64,000 nt of DNA from assembly GCF_015831355.1 (NCBI RefSeq), contig NZ_JADWYR010000002.1:868001-932000 (forward strand). The letters run 5' to 3'. Shown here piece by piece: positions 1-8,886 of the stretch. The position numbers were made by a program, and so were the translations under genes. Position 1 is the stretch's first letter, and every line of letters starts with the position of its first letter. A model generated the notes under the pieces. That model saw nothing but the letters and a program-made list of their open reading frames with translations. It did not search any database and had not been told where the DNA came from. The stretch is from Panacibacter microcysteis. GTDB lineage: Bacteria > Bacteroidota > Bacteroidia > Chitinophagales > Chitinophagaceae.

Positions 1-204
1 GTTATTGCCAACTTCGTAAGGAATAGTAGATGCTGTAGTGATTACTTCAATACGAGACGCAGGCCCGCCCGCCTCTTCTACAATACGGCGTAGAATGCCT
101 AGCCCGAAAAAATTAAGGTTGTTCAAATGAAACACTTCCCGCTCATCGGTGCCTTTGTCTTCTGCGCCGCCTATCGCTATTAATTTCCCTTTTGGAATAC
201 TCAT
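1..204 (-). CDS. Cyanophycinase-like peptidase, N-terminal fragment (runs off the window)
   Basis: The 68 codons in the window begin MSIPKGKLIAIGGAEDKG and continue through a leucine-rich helix to EVITTAST. The GKLIAIGGAEDKG strand-turn is typical of the cyanophycinase family (serine peptidases of the S51 fold that cut cyanophycin, multi-L-arginyl-poly-L-aspartate, to beta-Asp-Arg dipeptides). The catalytic serine region lies beyond the window edge, so activity cannot be judged. There is no signal peptide, so a cytoplasmic enzyme is expected. The start ATG is at 204-202. About 235 bp without a gene separate it from the next one. Confidence 0.75.
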   Translation of the reverse strand, partial: MSIPKGKLIAIGGAEDKGTDEREVFHLNNLNFFGLGILRRIVEEAGGPASRIEVITTASTIPYEVGNN

Positions 205-439
205 GCTTTTTTGATACTGGTTAAGCAAATATAAGTTTGCTCAAAAAATACAGTGGTTATAAATACCCACAGCCCTTAATAAAATACCATTAAAACGGTT
301 AGCCGGCTTGTGTCTTGTTTGTAAATTCCACATGCCATGGGTGTTAATGTCTTGATTACCGGCCAGGTAATGCAACAGCGCTGTTATTCGGTCCTGTATT
401 TTGCTTCATGTACGCCAGACAGGTTATTCAGTTGTTCCT

Positions 440-1066
440 TTATATGCAATAATGATTCCGGTGTTGTTTCTTTTTAAAACGAATGAGTATATTGTTTGTG
501 TCGGCCTTATCTGCTTTTTGAATAACAATCTGGGTAAATTCCATATTGTACTGCCGAGTTATGCTTTCTATCTGCATAACCGGAGAATTTCCCACATCGG
601 TTTTGATGGTAATTTCCCTGATAGGTTTTGGTTTGGAAAATTTCTTTTTATAAGGTTTTACCAGCACAAGGATAATAAGTACGAGGCTTGTGGTAATGCC
701 TGCAGCAATGTATAAGCCGCCCCCGACTGCAAGCCCGATGCCTGCAACCGTCCACAAACCTGCAGCAGTGGTTAAACCTTTTACCACTTCGTTCTTCAGG
801 AATAAAATGGTGCCGGCACCTAAAAAGCCAATACCGCTCACAACCTGTGCGGCTACACGTGATGGGTCAAGGTCAACATCCGGAACATGGGCTACGTCCT
901 GGAAACCAAATGCAGAAACGATCATCATCAAAGCCGAACCCAGGCATACAATCATGTGAGTGCGTAAGCCGGCTGCCCAGTCAAGCCGCTCTCTTTCTAT
1001 GCCTACCAGTGCGCCGAGTACAGACGCTATAACCAAACGTAAGAGTGTTTCCTGCCAGGTGATCAT
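440..1066 (-). CDS. MgtC/SapB family membrane protein
   Basis: A 208-residue integral membrane protein. The N-terminal half has the family pattern: a first helix ending in GALVGIERER, then AGLRTHMIVCLGSALMM, RVAAQVVSGIGFLGAGTI and GLTTAAGLWTVAGIGLAVGGG, giving four to five membrane segments. The C-terminal ~70 residues are soluble and look like the small ACT-like tail of these proteins. MgtC homologues are tied to growth at low magnesium and to control of membrane energetics; the role here is inferred only from family. I chose the ATG at 1066 (MITWQETLL) over an upstream ATG because it starts directly before the first helix. Confidence 0.85.
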   Translation of the reverse strand: MITWQETLLRLVIASVLGALVGIERERLDWAAGLRTHMIVCLGSALMMIVSAFGFQDVAHVPDVDLDPSRVAAQVVSGIGFLGAGTILFLKNEVVKGLTTAAGLWTVAGIGLAVGGGLYIAAGITTSLVLIILVLVKPYKKKFSKPKPIREITIKTDVGNSPVMQIESITRQYNMEFTQIVIQKADKADTNNILIRFKKKQHRNHYCI

Positions 1067-1145
1067 TTGCTGTAGTTTTTTGTGCAAAAACTGAAGATAC
1101 AAAAAAAAGAAGGCTTTTTCCTACCTGGCAAGTAGAGCATGTTAG

Positions 1146-1865
1146 TTACCAGCCACTTGCAAGTACATCGGCAAGGTGTAATGTTTTAACAGCAGCATTT
1201 TTGTTTTTAATATATCCATCGAGGTGCATAAGGCAACTCATGTCTGTGCTGATTATGTAGTCTGCATGTGTATCCAGTGCGTTAGAAACCTTTTGGTCTG
1301 CCATTGCAATGCTGATGGGCTCAAACTTAACTGCGAAAGTGCCGCCAAAACCGCAGCATGTTTCCACATCATTCATTTCTGTTAGTTCAAGACCAGAAAC
1401 TTTACTAAGCAGCCTGCGCGGTGCTTCTTTGATCCTGCACTCACGCAATGCAGCGCAGCTGTCATGGTAGGTAGCTTTACCATTAAGCACAGCGCCGGTG
1501 TCGTCAAAATTTAAAACATCTGTAAGAAACTCTGAAAATTCAAAAAGGCGACTGCCAAGCTCCCGTACTTCGTTGCTTTTGGAGGAGTCCTGAAAAAGTT
1601 TTCCGTAGTAGTTCCTTACAAAACCTGTACAGCTTGCACTGGGTGTTACAATGTAATCGCTGCCTTTAAAGTCTTTGACAAATTTATTGCATACATCTTT
1701 TGCTTCGTTCCAGAAACCGGCATTGAAGGCTGGCTGGCCGCAGCAGGTTTGATTGGCATTGTATTCAACGGTGCAGCCGGCTTTACGTAAAACCTTTACC
1801 GTATTGAATGCAATAGAAGGATAAAGCTGATCTACAAAACATGGTATAAAAATCTGCACATTCAT
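1146..1865 (-). CDS. lutA: LutA-like (Fe-S)-binding protein, lactate/glycolate oxidation
   Basis: A 239-residue protein with the two cysteine-rich CCG domains of the LutA/GlcF/HdrB group: CCGQPAFNAG near residue 43 and DVETCCGFGGTFAVK near residue 187, each preceded by its partner cysteines (IPCFVDQLYP, DSCAALREC). In the LutABC system this subunit helps oxidise L-lactate to pyruvate in the cytoplasm. No lutB or lutC homologue lies next to it, so it is either an orphan subunit or its partners are elsewhere. The start at 1865 (MNVQIFIPC) matches the family N-terminus; the longer reading upstream is repeat-derived. Confidence 0.85.
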   Translation of the reverse strand: MNVQIFIPCFVDQLYPSIAFNTVKVLRKAGCTVEYNANQTCCGQPAFNAGFWNEAKDVCNKFVKDFKGSDYIVTPSASCTGFVRNYYGKLFQDSSKSNEVRELGSRLFEFSEFLTDVLNFDDTGAVLNGKATYHDSCAALRECRIKEAPRRLLSKVSGLELTEMNDVETCCGFGGTFAVKFEPISIAMADQKVSNALDTHADYIISTDMSCLMHLDGYIKNKNAAVKTLHLADVLASGW

Positions 1866-1958
1866 ATGCTGCGACGATGAGTGAGATGAAAAATTCTTTT
1901 GAAAACCAATATTTAAACAAGTTAGAAATGCAGTTTCGTTGCTGCAAAAGGTTTTACT

Positions 1959-1985
1959 GCACAAGTGTGCGACGCAACAGCAGCT
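1959..1985 (-). repeat. REP-like half-element, reverse orientation
   Basis: Reads GCACAAGTGTGCGACGCAAC and continues CAGCAGCTGAT, the reverse complement of the dispersed core described at 4336. It sits in the 150-bp gap between lutA and ribH. The sequence just after it (TACTGCTGCCGGCTACAC) matches the flank of other reverse copies such as the one at 24269. Confidence 0.75.
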
Positions 1986-2018
1986 GATAAGGATTACTGC
2001 TGCCGGCTACACAAAAGG

Positions 2019-2501
2019 CTATTTGTTTAATGAACGGTTGAGGCGGATCATTTTGATGGCTGTGACTGCTGCTTCTTCTCCTTTATGGCCGTGTTTACCA
2101 CCTATTCTTTCTTTGGCCTGTTGCTCATCATTAACAGTCAGTACACCAAAAATGGTTGGCACTTCAAGCATCATGTTCAGCGACAACACCCCGTCAGTAA
2201 TAGCCTTGCATACATAGTCGAAATGAGGTGTATCTCCGCGGATTACTGTACCCAATGCTATAAACGCATCTGGTTGGTTTTGAATACTATCGGCGTATTG
2301 CTTAATAATAAATGGTATTTCAACAGCGCCCGGTACTACCAGTGTCTTTGTATCAATACCTGCCTCCTTCAATATTTTTTTGGCGCCGGCTTCCAGTTTG
2401 TTTACGATAGGTGCGTTCCATTCGGTTTTTACTATAACTACAAAGGCATCCTTTAGCGCGGGGATGCCTTTGTTTAAAGCGTTATTTCCTTTTGTAGCCA
2501 T
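2019..2501 (-). CDS. ribH: 6,7-dimethyl-8-ribityllumazine synthase
   Basis: A 160-residue enzyme that condenses 5-amino-6-ribitylaminouracil with 3,4-dihydroxy-2-butanone 4-phosphate in riboflavin synthesis. All family blocks are present: TEWNAPIV (pyrimidine pocket), VPGAVEIPF, ALGTVIRGDTPHFDYVC with the catalytic-site histidine, GVLTVNDEQQAKERIGG, then KHGHKGEEAA. Length is normal for the family. Its ATG overlaps the stop codon of the upstream TPR gene by one base (TAATG), so the two are translationally coupled. The other riboflavin genes are not in the window. Confidence 0.96.
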   Translation of the reverse strand: MATKGNNALNKGIPALKDAFVVIVKTEWNAPIVNKLEAGAKKILKEAGIDTKTLVVPGAVEIPFIIKQYADSIQNQPDAFIALGTVIRGDTPHFDYVCKAITDGVLSLNMMLEVPTIFGVLTVNDEQQAKERIGGKHGHKGEEAAVTAIKMIRLNRSLNK

Positions 2502-3199
2502 TATTTTACACTAAAATCGTTTGGTTCTATACTTAAGCGGTAAATGTATTTATCTGCCTGGTAACCTTTTTCTGTTTGCGGGAATTTCTCTTTCAATTCT
2601 TTGTACACTTCCACGGCTTCTTTGTTCTTACCCATTGTTTCGAGCTTAAGACCGGCACGAAAGAGGTATTCAGATGCATTGAGCTGGTCTGCATCGAAAG
2701 TAGCGGCAGCTTTTTTATAGCTGGCAACAGCATCATCATTCTTACCAAGCTCCCCGTATGCATCACCCAGCGCACCATACGCCATCATCTGTATTTGTTT
2801 GGCATCGGTATTAAAATCTGCGAGGTATTTTACAGCATTGTTGAAATCGCCTGTTTTTAGGTAACAGATGCCTGCATAATATTTGGCCAGGTTGCCGGCT
2901 TTAGTGCCGCTGAAATTATTGATAACGTATAGAAAACCTTTACTTCTTGTTTCTGTATTCCCTTTAAGCGCTCTCACCAGCGAATCCTGCCTGAAATCTG
3001 CTTCTGCTTTAAAAATGATGTTGGCCGCTTCATCTTCTTTTGGCTGTACCACGAACGACTGGTAGCCATACCAGCCACCAATTGCAATTACTATCACCGC
3101 CAGGCCAATCAGTAGTTGTTTTGAATATTTCTGCCAGAAACTTTCCATTTTAAGCAAGGTATCGCCAGATTCTGCAACCTGCACTTTCTTCTCAGACAT
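2501..3199 (-). CDS. Tetratricopeptide-repeat protein with one N-terminal membrane helix
   Basis: A 232-residue protein: a short charged N-terminus, one membrane segment at about residues 29-46 (LLIGLAVIVIAIGGWYGY), then a periplasmic domain of TPR helices (for example KYYAGICYLKTGDFNNAVKYL and MAYGALGDAYGELGKNDDAV). The plan resembles YfgM/YbgF-type envelope scaffold proteins, so a chaperone or scaffold role is possible but unproven. It is the first gene of a two-gene operon with ribH, joined by a one-base stop/start overlap. Confidence 0.8.
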   Translation of the reverse strand: MSEKKVQVAESGDTLLKMESFWQKYSKQLLIGLAVIVIAIGGWYGYQSFVVQPKEDEAANIIFKAEADFRQDSLVRALKGNTETRSKGFLYVINNFSGTKAGNLAKYYAGICYLKTGDFNNAVKYLADFNTDAKQIQMMAYGALGDAYGELGKNDDAVASYKKAAATFDADQLNASEYLFRAGLKLETMGKNKEAVEVYKELKEKFPQTEKGYQADKYIYRLSIEPNDFSVK

Positions 3200-3254
3200 G
3201 TTTGAATTTTGAAATGATTATTAGGGATTTATAATGTTTGATTCGATAATCAAA

Positions 3255-4250
3255 TTAGTCAACAATAAAAGGATACTGCTGGTCTACATACACATCTTTC
3301 AGCAGTTCGTCTTCCGCAGGCCATGGGCTTTCTTCAGCAAATTTTACACTCGCTTCCACTACATTATTGATGCGTGCATCAATAGCTGCAATTTCTTCAT
3401 CAGTAGCAAAATTGTTCTCTTTAATGGTTGCCAGTACCAGCGTAAGAGGATCGCGACCCTTGTATTCATCCACCTCCTCTTTGGTGCGGTATTTCTGCGG
3501 GTCAGAAATTGAGTGACCTTTATAGCGGTAAGTTTTCATTTCAAGCAATGTAGGGCCACCGCCTTCTCTTGCTCTTTTCACCGCTCTTGCTACCGCATCG
3601 TGTACCGCTTCGCAACTCATGCCGTCAACTTTGTCGCCCGGCATATCGTACGCATCAGCAAGTTTGTATATATCAATTACGTTAGAGGTTCTTTCAACAG
3701 AAGTACCCATCGCGTAATTGTTGTTTTCGCAAATGTATATTACAGGCAGCTTCCACGTCATAGCCAGGTTGAAAGATTCATGCAACATACCCTGGCGGGC
3801 AGCGCCGTCTCCAAAAAAGCATAGCGTAACATTATCGGTGTTCCTGTATTTATCCGCAAACGCCAAACCGGTACCGGTTCCAATTTGTGCACCCACAATT
3901 CCATGGCCGCCAAAAAAATAATGTTCTTTGCTAAAGAAGTGCATACTGCCACCTTTACCTTTTGCACAACCTGTAGCTTTTCCATACAGCTCAGCCATAC
4001 AAGCGTCAGCGCTTACGCCTTTAGCCAATGCCAGGCCATGATCGCGATACGCCGTAATAAACGGATCTTCCTGTCTTGTCGCCGTCATACACCCTGCCCC
4101 TATTGCTTCCTGGCCTATATACGCATGGAAAAAACCACGGATCTTACCCGCCATTTTATACATCTCTTCAGCCTTCAGTTCAAACTGGCGAATTAACTGC
4201 ATTAATTCATACCAGTACATATACGTTTCTTTGGAAAATTTTGTAGCCAC
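3255..4250 (-). CDS. pdhA: Pyruvate dehydrogenase E1 component, alpha subunit
   Basis: A 331-residue thiamine-diphosphate-dependent subunit that decarboxylates pyruvate and passes the acetyl group to the lipoyl domain of E2. The thiamine motif is clear: GDGAARQGMLHESF followed by PVIYICENN (GDG to NN). The phosphorylation-loop-like stretch TYRYKGHSISDP and the N-terminal RQFELKAEEMYKMAGKIRGF are typical. The beta subunit gene is not adjacent. About 360 bp lie between this start and the next plus-strand gene, holding one REP-like element. Confidence 0.95.
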   Translation of the reverse strand: MATKFSKETYMYWYELMQLIRQFELKAEEMYKMAGKIRGFFHAYIGQEAIGAGCMTATRQEDPFITAYRDHGLALAKGVSADACMAELYGKATGCAKGKGGSMHFFSKEHYFFGGHGIVGAQIGTGTGLAFADKYRNTDNVTLCFFGDGAARQGMLHESFNLAMTWKLPVIYICENNNYAMGTSVERTSNVIDIYKLADAYDMPGDKVDGMSCEAVHDAVARAVKRAREGGGPTLLEMKTYRYKGHSISDPQKYRTKEEVDEYKGRDPLTLVLATIKENNFATDEEIAAIDARINNVVEASVKFAEESPWPAEDELLKDVYVDQQYPFIVD

Positions 4251-4335
4251 TTGCGTTTAAATTTGGTGGGCAAATATAGGAAAACAGTTTGTAGTTTATT
4301 GTTTTTGTATTGTGGGCCAGGCAGATGTTTTTCAT

Positions 4336-4365
4336 GGCATCGCCTGTTGCGTCGCACACTTGTAC
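4336..4365 (+). repeat. REP-like element, forward reference copy
   Basis: A full forward core, GGCATCGCCTGTTGCGTCGC followed by ACACTTGTAC, in the pdhA/lipoprotein intergenic region, preceded by TTTTTCAT as in many copies. A short partial inverse (CACCTGCGATGCCAT) follows at about 4380. The remainder of 4251-4608 holds no gene I can support. Confidence 0.8.
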
Positions 4366-4608
4366 TGCAGCTCATCTTGCACCTGCGATGCCATTGATTC
4401 ACCTGCTTCCGTTGCTGATCATAAGTTCCGCGCACACAGGCCTCTAATTTCCGGAAAATCGTGCTAACTCCCTGAGGCTCTTATTACTGTCCTTAACAAT
4501 CCTTTCTTATAAGAATTTGTCAAAGCTGTATGTAATGAACAAGTGTTAGTTTAATTGGTACAAGTATTGAACTTAATTGTTATTCATTCAACAACTAAAT
4601 ATTTCAAG

Positions 4609-6018
4609 ATGAAAACAAAATTCAACACCACTTTATTCACCGTGCTGGCAATGACAACATTGCTCTCCTGCAGTACAAGCAGGAACGCCACTGCGCAATA
4701 CCCTGACAACAATGACGGGTATTACGAAAATTATGATGATGACTATGCAGGTGACGATGAAGAATATTATGAAGATGACCCCTCAGAAACCGATGTAAAT
4801 ATCAACGTTTTTGTGGATGCACTGAGTCCCTATGGCCGTTGGGTAAACTCACCCGCTTATGGCCAGGTATGGATTTGCAATGAATCTGGTTTTGTGCCAT
4901 ACTATTCCGGCGGCCATTGGGCTTACACCAGTTACGGCTGGACGTGGGCTTCCAATTACAACTGGGGATGGGCGCCTTTTCACTACGGCCGTTGGGCGCA
5001 TGACCCGTTTTATGGTTGGATGTGGGTGCCGGGTTACCAGTGGGGACCAGCCTGGGTAGGCTGGAGATCGGGTGGCGACTATTATGGATGGGCACCCCTT
5101 AGCCCGGGTATGAACATCAGCGTAGGATTTAACTTTGGTGGTATAGCAGCCAACAACTGGTGCTTTGTCCCCAGGCGCTATATGGGCTACAATAATTTCA
5201 ACAGGTATGCTGTAAACAGGAGCCGAAATGTCACCATCATAAGGAACACAACTATTATCAACAATACCAATATTTACCGCAATACGAGGTTTGCAACAGG
5301 GCCGGACCGAAGGGAAGTGGAAAGATTTTCCGGCAGAAGGGTGAATGAACTCAGGATCAACAACAGGCCGGGTGCTTCAAGGGTTACCAACAATACAGTA
5401 AATATTTACAGGCCGCAGATCAATAAAAAAGAGATCAACAGGAATAATGTGAATATCAATCGCCAAAGAACCGGAGATGACAAACGAGTTGATACAAGAA
5501 GCCAGTCTCACGATAACAATACGCCCAACAGAAATCCGGGTATCATCAGAACACCTGAAAGAAGAAATGATCAGAAGCCCTTCGACAGAAAGCCCGATGA
5601 CCGTGACAGGATCAGTGATAACAGGAACAATAACAGGGACATCAACAGGAACAATAATGATCAGCCGCGTGGCAATAACATAGATCGCAGGCAGCCTTCG
5701 CAAAATAATAATCGATTCCCTGACAGAAACTCTGATAACAGGAATCAACAGGATAACAGGCCCCCGCAAAACAGGCAACCGCAGCAAAACAGGCAACCGC
5801 AGCAAAACAGGAACGACAACCGTAACGACGATAACAGGAACTTTGGGCGCCCGGACGTTAACCGCAGCAACCAGGACAGGAATTTTCAGCAAAGACAGGA
5901 AATGAACCGCAACAGGAACAACGGACGTAGTTTTCAGCCTGCTCCGCAGCCGCAGCGCAACATGCCATCAAGACCTGCACCGCAGCAAAGAGAAAACAGC
6001 AACAGAAGGCCATCATAA
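4609..6018 (+). CDS. DUF6600-type lipoprotein with a long Asn/Arg/Gln-rich tail
   Basis: A 469-residue protein starting MKTKFNTTLF, with a lipoprotein signal ending LSCSTSRN (lipobox Cys near residue 21). An acidic Tyr/Asp linker follows. Residues ~65-190 repeat Trp/Gly/Tyr units (SPYGRWVNSPAYGQVW, YGWTWASNYNWGWAPFHYGRW, WGPAWVGWR), matching what I recall of DUF6600. The last ~250 residues are low complexity: RNNNRDINRNN, QNRQPQQNRQPQQNR and similar, strongly basic and disordered. Outer-membrane or surface attachment is likely; function is unknown. The start at 4609 is chosen because the signal peptide begins there. A strong hairpin follows the stop. Confidence 0.8.
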   Translation: MKTKFNTTLFTVLAMTTLLSCSTSRNATAQYPDNNDGYYENYDDDYAGDDEEYYEDDPSETDVNINVFVDALSPYGRWVNSPAYGQVWICNESGFVPYYSGGHWAYTSYGWTWASNYNWGWAPFHYGRWAHDPFYGWMWVPGYQWGPAWVGWRSGGDYYGWAPLSPGMNISVGFNFGGIAANNWCFVPRRYMGYNNFNRYAVNRSRNVTIIRNTTIINNTNIYRNTRFATGPDRREVERFSGRRVNELRINNRPGASRVTNNTVNIYRPQINKKEINRNNVNINRQRTGDDKRVDTRSQSHDNNTPNRNPGIIRTPERRNDQKPFDRKPDDRDRISDNRNNNRDINRNNNDQPRGNNIDRRQPSQNNNRFPDRNSDNRNQQDNRPPQNRQPQQNRQPQQNRNDNRNDDNRNFGRPDVNRSNQDRNFQQRQEMNRNRNNGRSFQPAPQPQRNMPSRPAPQQRENSNRRPS

Positions 6019-6040
6019 AACATCAGGTATAGCACATAAA

Positions 6041-6070
6041 AAATGCCGGCTTTTGCCGGCATTTTTATTT
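6041..6070. terminator. Bidirectional rho-independent terminator
   Basis: Perfect stem AAATGCCGGC, TTTT loop, GCCGGCATTT, with T-rich flanks on both sides. It lies between the converging lipoprotein gene (stop 6018) and the Fe-S carrier gene (stop 6084) and can serve both. Confidence 0.85.
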
Positions 6071-6083
6071 AAATAATTATTCG

Positions 6084-6428
6084 TTACACTCCAAAGGAAG
6101 AACCGCATCCACAGGTTGAAGAAGCGTTGGGGTTTTCAAATGTAAAACCACGGTTATTCAATCCATCCTGCCAGTCGATCTGCATACCAAAAAGATACAT
6201 TTCATGAGACTTATTAATTACGCAGGGAATACCTTCTATCTCAAAGAATTCGTCACCATCCTGCAGCTCATCAAAACCAAGTACATAACTTAAACCACTG
6301 CAGCCACCACCTTTTACACCAACACGTAATCTTTTAGGTGTATCCGCACCCTGCTCATTCATTACTCTTCTCAACTCCTTAATGGCACCCGCGGTAAAAG
6401 AAACCGGTGATTGTAATGCTGTTTCCAT
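6084..6428 (-). CDS. A-type iron-sulfur cluster carrier (IscA/ErpA/SufA family)
   Basis: A 114-residue protein with the three conserved cysteines of A-type carriers: GVKGGGCSGLSY near residue 44 and STCGCGSSF at the C-terminus. These proteins hold a [2Fe-2S] or [4Fe-4S] cluster and deliver it to client enzymes in the cytoplasm. The start METALQSPVSFT fits family length; an upstream in-frame ATG would only add ten unconserved residues. No suf or isc genes adjoin it, so the exact subclass cannot be fixed. Confidence 0.92.
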   Translation of the reverse strand: METALQSPVSFTAGAIKELRRVMNEQGADTPKRLRVGVKGGGCSGLSYVLGFDELQDGDEFFEIEGIPCVINKSHEMYLFGMQIDWQDGLNNRGFTFENPNASSTCGCGSSFGV

Positions 6429-6554
6429 GTTCAGAAAATTTAAAGCACAAAGATACAAACCAACAATAAAACCACTCTTTTGTCAGTTTACGGTTTGCGA
6501 AAATATCCAACATATAAAAGATTAACAGAAACCTATTTTTGCAAAAATTATTTT

Positions 6555-7070
6555 ATGCTCGATACAAACCTGCTCATTCTTCTTATTGCTGCCATGGTTA
6601 TTATTGGTGGTGTATCTGCTTACATAACATATCTCAAAATAGGAAAGAACAACCGGAACAATTCAGTTCCATCCAATGAGCCTGCAAATGCAATGCGCCT
6701 GCAGGCTTACGAAAGATTGCTGATACTTACAGACAGGATTGCCCTGCCAAACATTATCAGCAGGCTAAACCAGCCAGGGCTTACTGCAAGAAACATGCAG
6801 CAGGTGCTGGTCAGTAATATCAAAGAAGAATTTAACCACAACATTACACAGCAGGTGTATGTAAGTGATGATGCGTGGACTGCCGTAAAAACATTGAAAG
6901 AGCAAAATATACTTGTCATAAACCAGTTTGCCAACGTGCTGCCGCCCGAGGCCACTGCCCTCGATTTAAACAAACACCTGCTCGAGTACTCTATGAACGA
7001 TCCCAAGGGAAATGTACACGATATGGTGAGCCAGGTGCTCAGCTTTGAAGCAAAAAAAATAATGCAATAA
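6555..7070 (+). CDS. Membrane-anchored protein of unknown function
   Basis: A 171-residue protein starting MLDTNLLILLIAAMVIIGG, one N-terminal membrane helix (residues ~5-26), a short basic linker, and a cytoplasmic helical domain with LQAYERLLILTDRIALPNII and DDAWTAVKTLKEQNILVINQF. I do not recognise the family with certainty; it looks like a conserved Bacteroidota protein. The box TATTTTTG at 6534-6541, 14 bp before the ATG, fits a Bacteroidota -7 element and suggests a very short leader. Function unknown. Confidence 0.7.
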   Translation: MLDTNLLILLIAAMVIIGGVSAYITYLKIGKNNRNNSVPSNEPANAMRLQAYERLLILTDRIALPNIISRLNQPGLTARNMQQVLVSNIKEEFNHNITQQVYVSDDAWTAVKTLKEQNILVINQFANVLPPEATALDLNKHLLEYSMNDPKGNVHDMVSQVLSFEAKKIMQ

Positions 7071-7098
7071 CATTATGAGCCCGGCTGCAGGTCTTTGT

Positions 7099-7281
7099 GG
7101 CATCGTCCCTTGCGTCGCACTCTTGTACTGTTGAAACTTTGGGCAGCAGTGCCACAGCCCGCCTTATAAAATCTTACCTGTTGTATTGCACCGCACTTTA
7201 ATACAGCATGTTTGCGAACAAAACACATCGTTGTTGCCATAACAACAGAACGATGCAGTGAGTGACACAACAGGTGATGCC
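7099..7281. repeat. REP-like inverted pair (BIME-like)
   Basis: Forward half at 7099-7128 (GGCATCGTCCCTTGCGTCGC, then ACTCTTGTAC) and reverse half at 7255-7281 (GCAGTGAGTGACACAACAGG, then TGATGCC), with about 125 bp between. The two halves use different versions of the core (GCGTCGC versus GTGTCAC read on the same strand). The pair fills most of the 256-bp gap before the mutase gene. Confidence 0.75.
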
Positions 7282-7326
7282 ATAAAATACTACAGCTTGC
7301 TACCAAAAAAACGATAAACTTGCCGG

Positions 7327-8886
7327 ATGAATAACGATAAAAGATATACGGACAGTGGTATAGAAATAAAATCGCTCTACACATCTGCTGATGCAGGAAA
7401 GGATACCGGTGAGCAGCCTGGAACGTTTCCTTTTACACGTGGCATACAACCAGACATGTATCGTGGAAAGCTATGGACCATGCGCCAGTATGCAGGCTTT
7501 TCTACCGCAGAGGAAAGCAATAAGCGTTATCATTATTTATTGTCGCAGGGTGTAATGGGACTGAGTGTTGCTTTTGACCTGCCCACGCAGATAGGTTATG
7601 ACAGCGATCACCCGCTTGCAGAAGGCGAAGTTGGAAAAGTTGGGGTAGCCATAGACAGCCTTGAAGACATAGAAATGTTGTTTGATGGCATTAAACTCGA
7701 AGAAGTAAGCACATCAATGACCATTAATGCAACGGGATATATTTTGCTGGCATTTTATGTGGCACTCGCCAAAAAGCAAGGCGCCGATCTTTCGAAGATT
7801 ACAGGTACCATACAGAATGATATTTTGAAAGAGTATGCAGCACGTGGCACTTATATTTATCCGCCCAAGCCTTCCATGCGCATTATCACAGACATTTTTG
7901 AATGGTGCAGCAAAACAATACCAAAATGGAACACGATATCCATTTCGGGTTATCATATACGCGAGGCGGGCAGCACCGCTGCGCAGGAAATAGCTTTTAC
8001 ATTAAGCAATGGAAAAGCCTATGTAAAAGCAGCGCTGGAGAAAGGCCTGGACATAAATGTGTTTGGTAAACGACTGTCCTTCTTTTTCAATGCGCATAAC
8101 AATCTTTTTGAAGAAGTAGCTAAGTTTCGTGCGGCAAGAAGAATGTGGGCTACTATTATGAAAGAGCTAGGCGCTACTGATGTAAAAGCGCAGATGTTGC
8201 GCTTTCATACACAAACCGGTGGCAGTACACTTACAGCACAGCAGCCATTGAATAATGTAAGCCGGGTAACCCTTCAAACATTGGCTGCAGTATTAGGCGG
8301 TACACAAAGCCTACATACCAATGGCTATGATGAAGCACTGAGCTTACCGACAGAGGAGGCGGCAAAAATTGCTTTGCGCACGCAGCAGATTGTAGCATTT
8401 GAAAGCGGCGTAACCGATACGGCAGACCCGCTTGCAGGCAGTTATTTTATAGAAGCGCTAACCAATGAAGTTGAGGCGAAAGCGCTTGAAATTATAAACC
8501 AGGTAGATGCATTGGGTGGAAGTGTAAGTGCTATTGAAAGCGGCTTTATACAGGATGAGATAGCAAAGAGCGCTTACATTTACCAGCAACAGGTGGAGCG
8601 GCAGGAAAAAATTATCGTTGGTGTAAACAGGTTTGTGGTTGATGAAAAATACAATACACCACTGTTGAAAATAGATGACAGCATACGCAGTTTGCAGGTA
8701 GAAAAATTGCGGGCCCTAAAAAATAAAAGAAACAATCAGCAGGTTGCAGCATATCTCTCAAGGCTAAGTACGGCTGTAAAAAGCGGTGAAAACATTATGC
8801 CCTTTGTTGTAGATGCGGTAGAGCAGTACTGTACACTTGGCGAAATAGCAGATTGCCTGCGCAATGAATTTGGCGAATACCGATAA
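7327..8886 (+). CDS. B12-dependent acyl-CoA mutase, large (catalytic) subunit
   Basis: A 519-residue TIM-barrel subunit of the methylmalonyl-/isobutyryl-CoA mutase family. Seen: [58 protein letters not shown], the conserved [43 protein letters not shown] and [19 protein letters not shown]. The cobalamin-binding domain (DxHxxG) that ends full-length MCM is absent, so a separate small B12 subunit must exist elsewhere. This architecture fits isobutyryl- or hydroxyisobutyryl-type mutases as well as split MCM; the substrate cannot be set here. Its stop abuts the stop of pntB on the other strand with no gap. Confidence 0.9.
   Translation: MNNDKRYTDSGIEIKSLYTSADAGKDTGEQPGTFPFTRGIQPDMYRGKLWTMRQYAGFSTAEESNKRYHYLLSQGVMGLSVAFDLPTQIGYDSDHPLAEGEVGKVGVAIDSLEDIEMLFDGIKLEEVSTSMTINATGYILLAFYVALAKKQGADLSKITGTIQNDILKEYAARGTYIYPPKPSMRIITDIFEWCSKTIPKWNTISISGYHIREAGSTAAQEIAFTLSNGKAYVKAALEKGLDINVFGKRLSFFFNAHNNLFEEVAKFRAARRMWATIMKELGATDVKAQMLRFHTQTGGSTLTAQQPLNNVSRVTLQTLAAVLGGTQSLHTNGYDEALSLPTEEAAKIALRTQQIVAFESGVTDTADPLAGSYFIEALTNEVEAKALEIINQVDALGGSVSAIESGFIQDEIAKSAYIYQQQVERQEKIIVGVNRFVVDEKYNTPLLKIDDSIRSLQVEKLRALKNKRNNQQVAAYLSRLSTAVKSGENIMPFVVDAVEQYCTLGEIADCLRNEFGEYR

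Noticed and set aside
1939-2217. Small open frames across REP elements (also near 18264, 23728, 26393, 35219, 41044)
   Set aside because: Their translations share the same peptide because they read the same repeat; none has independent coding features.
5377-5892. Long open frame on the minus strand opposite the Asn/Arg-rich tail
   Set aside because: Val/Ile/Arg repeats mirror the codon bias of the real gene; no start context and no family resemblance. It is a shadow of low-complexity coding DNA.
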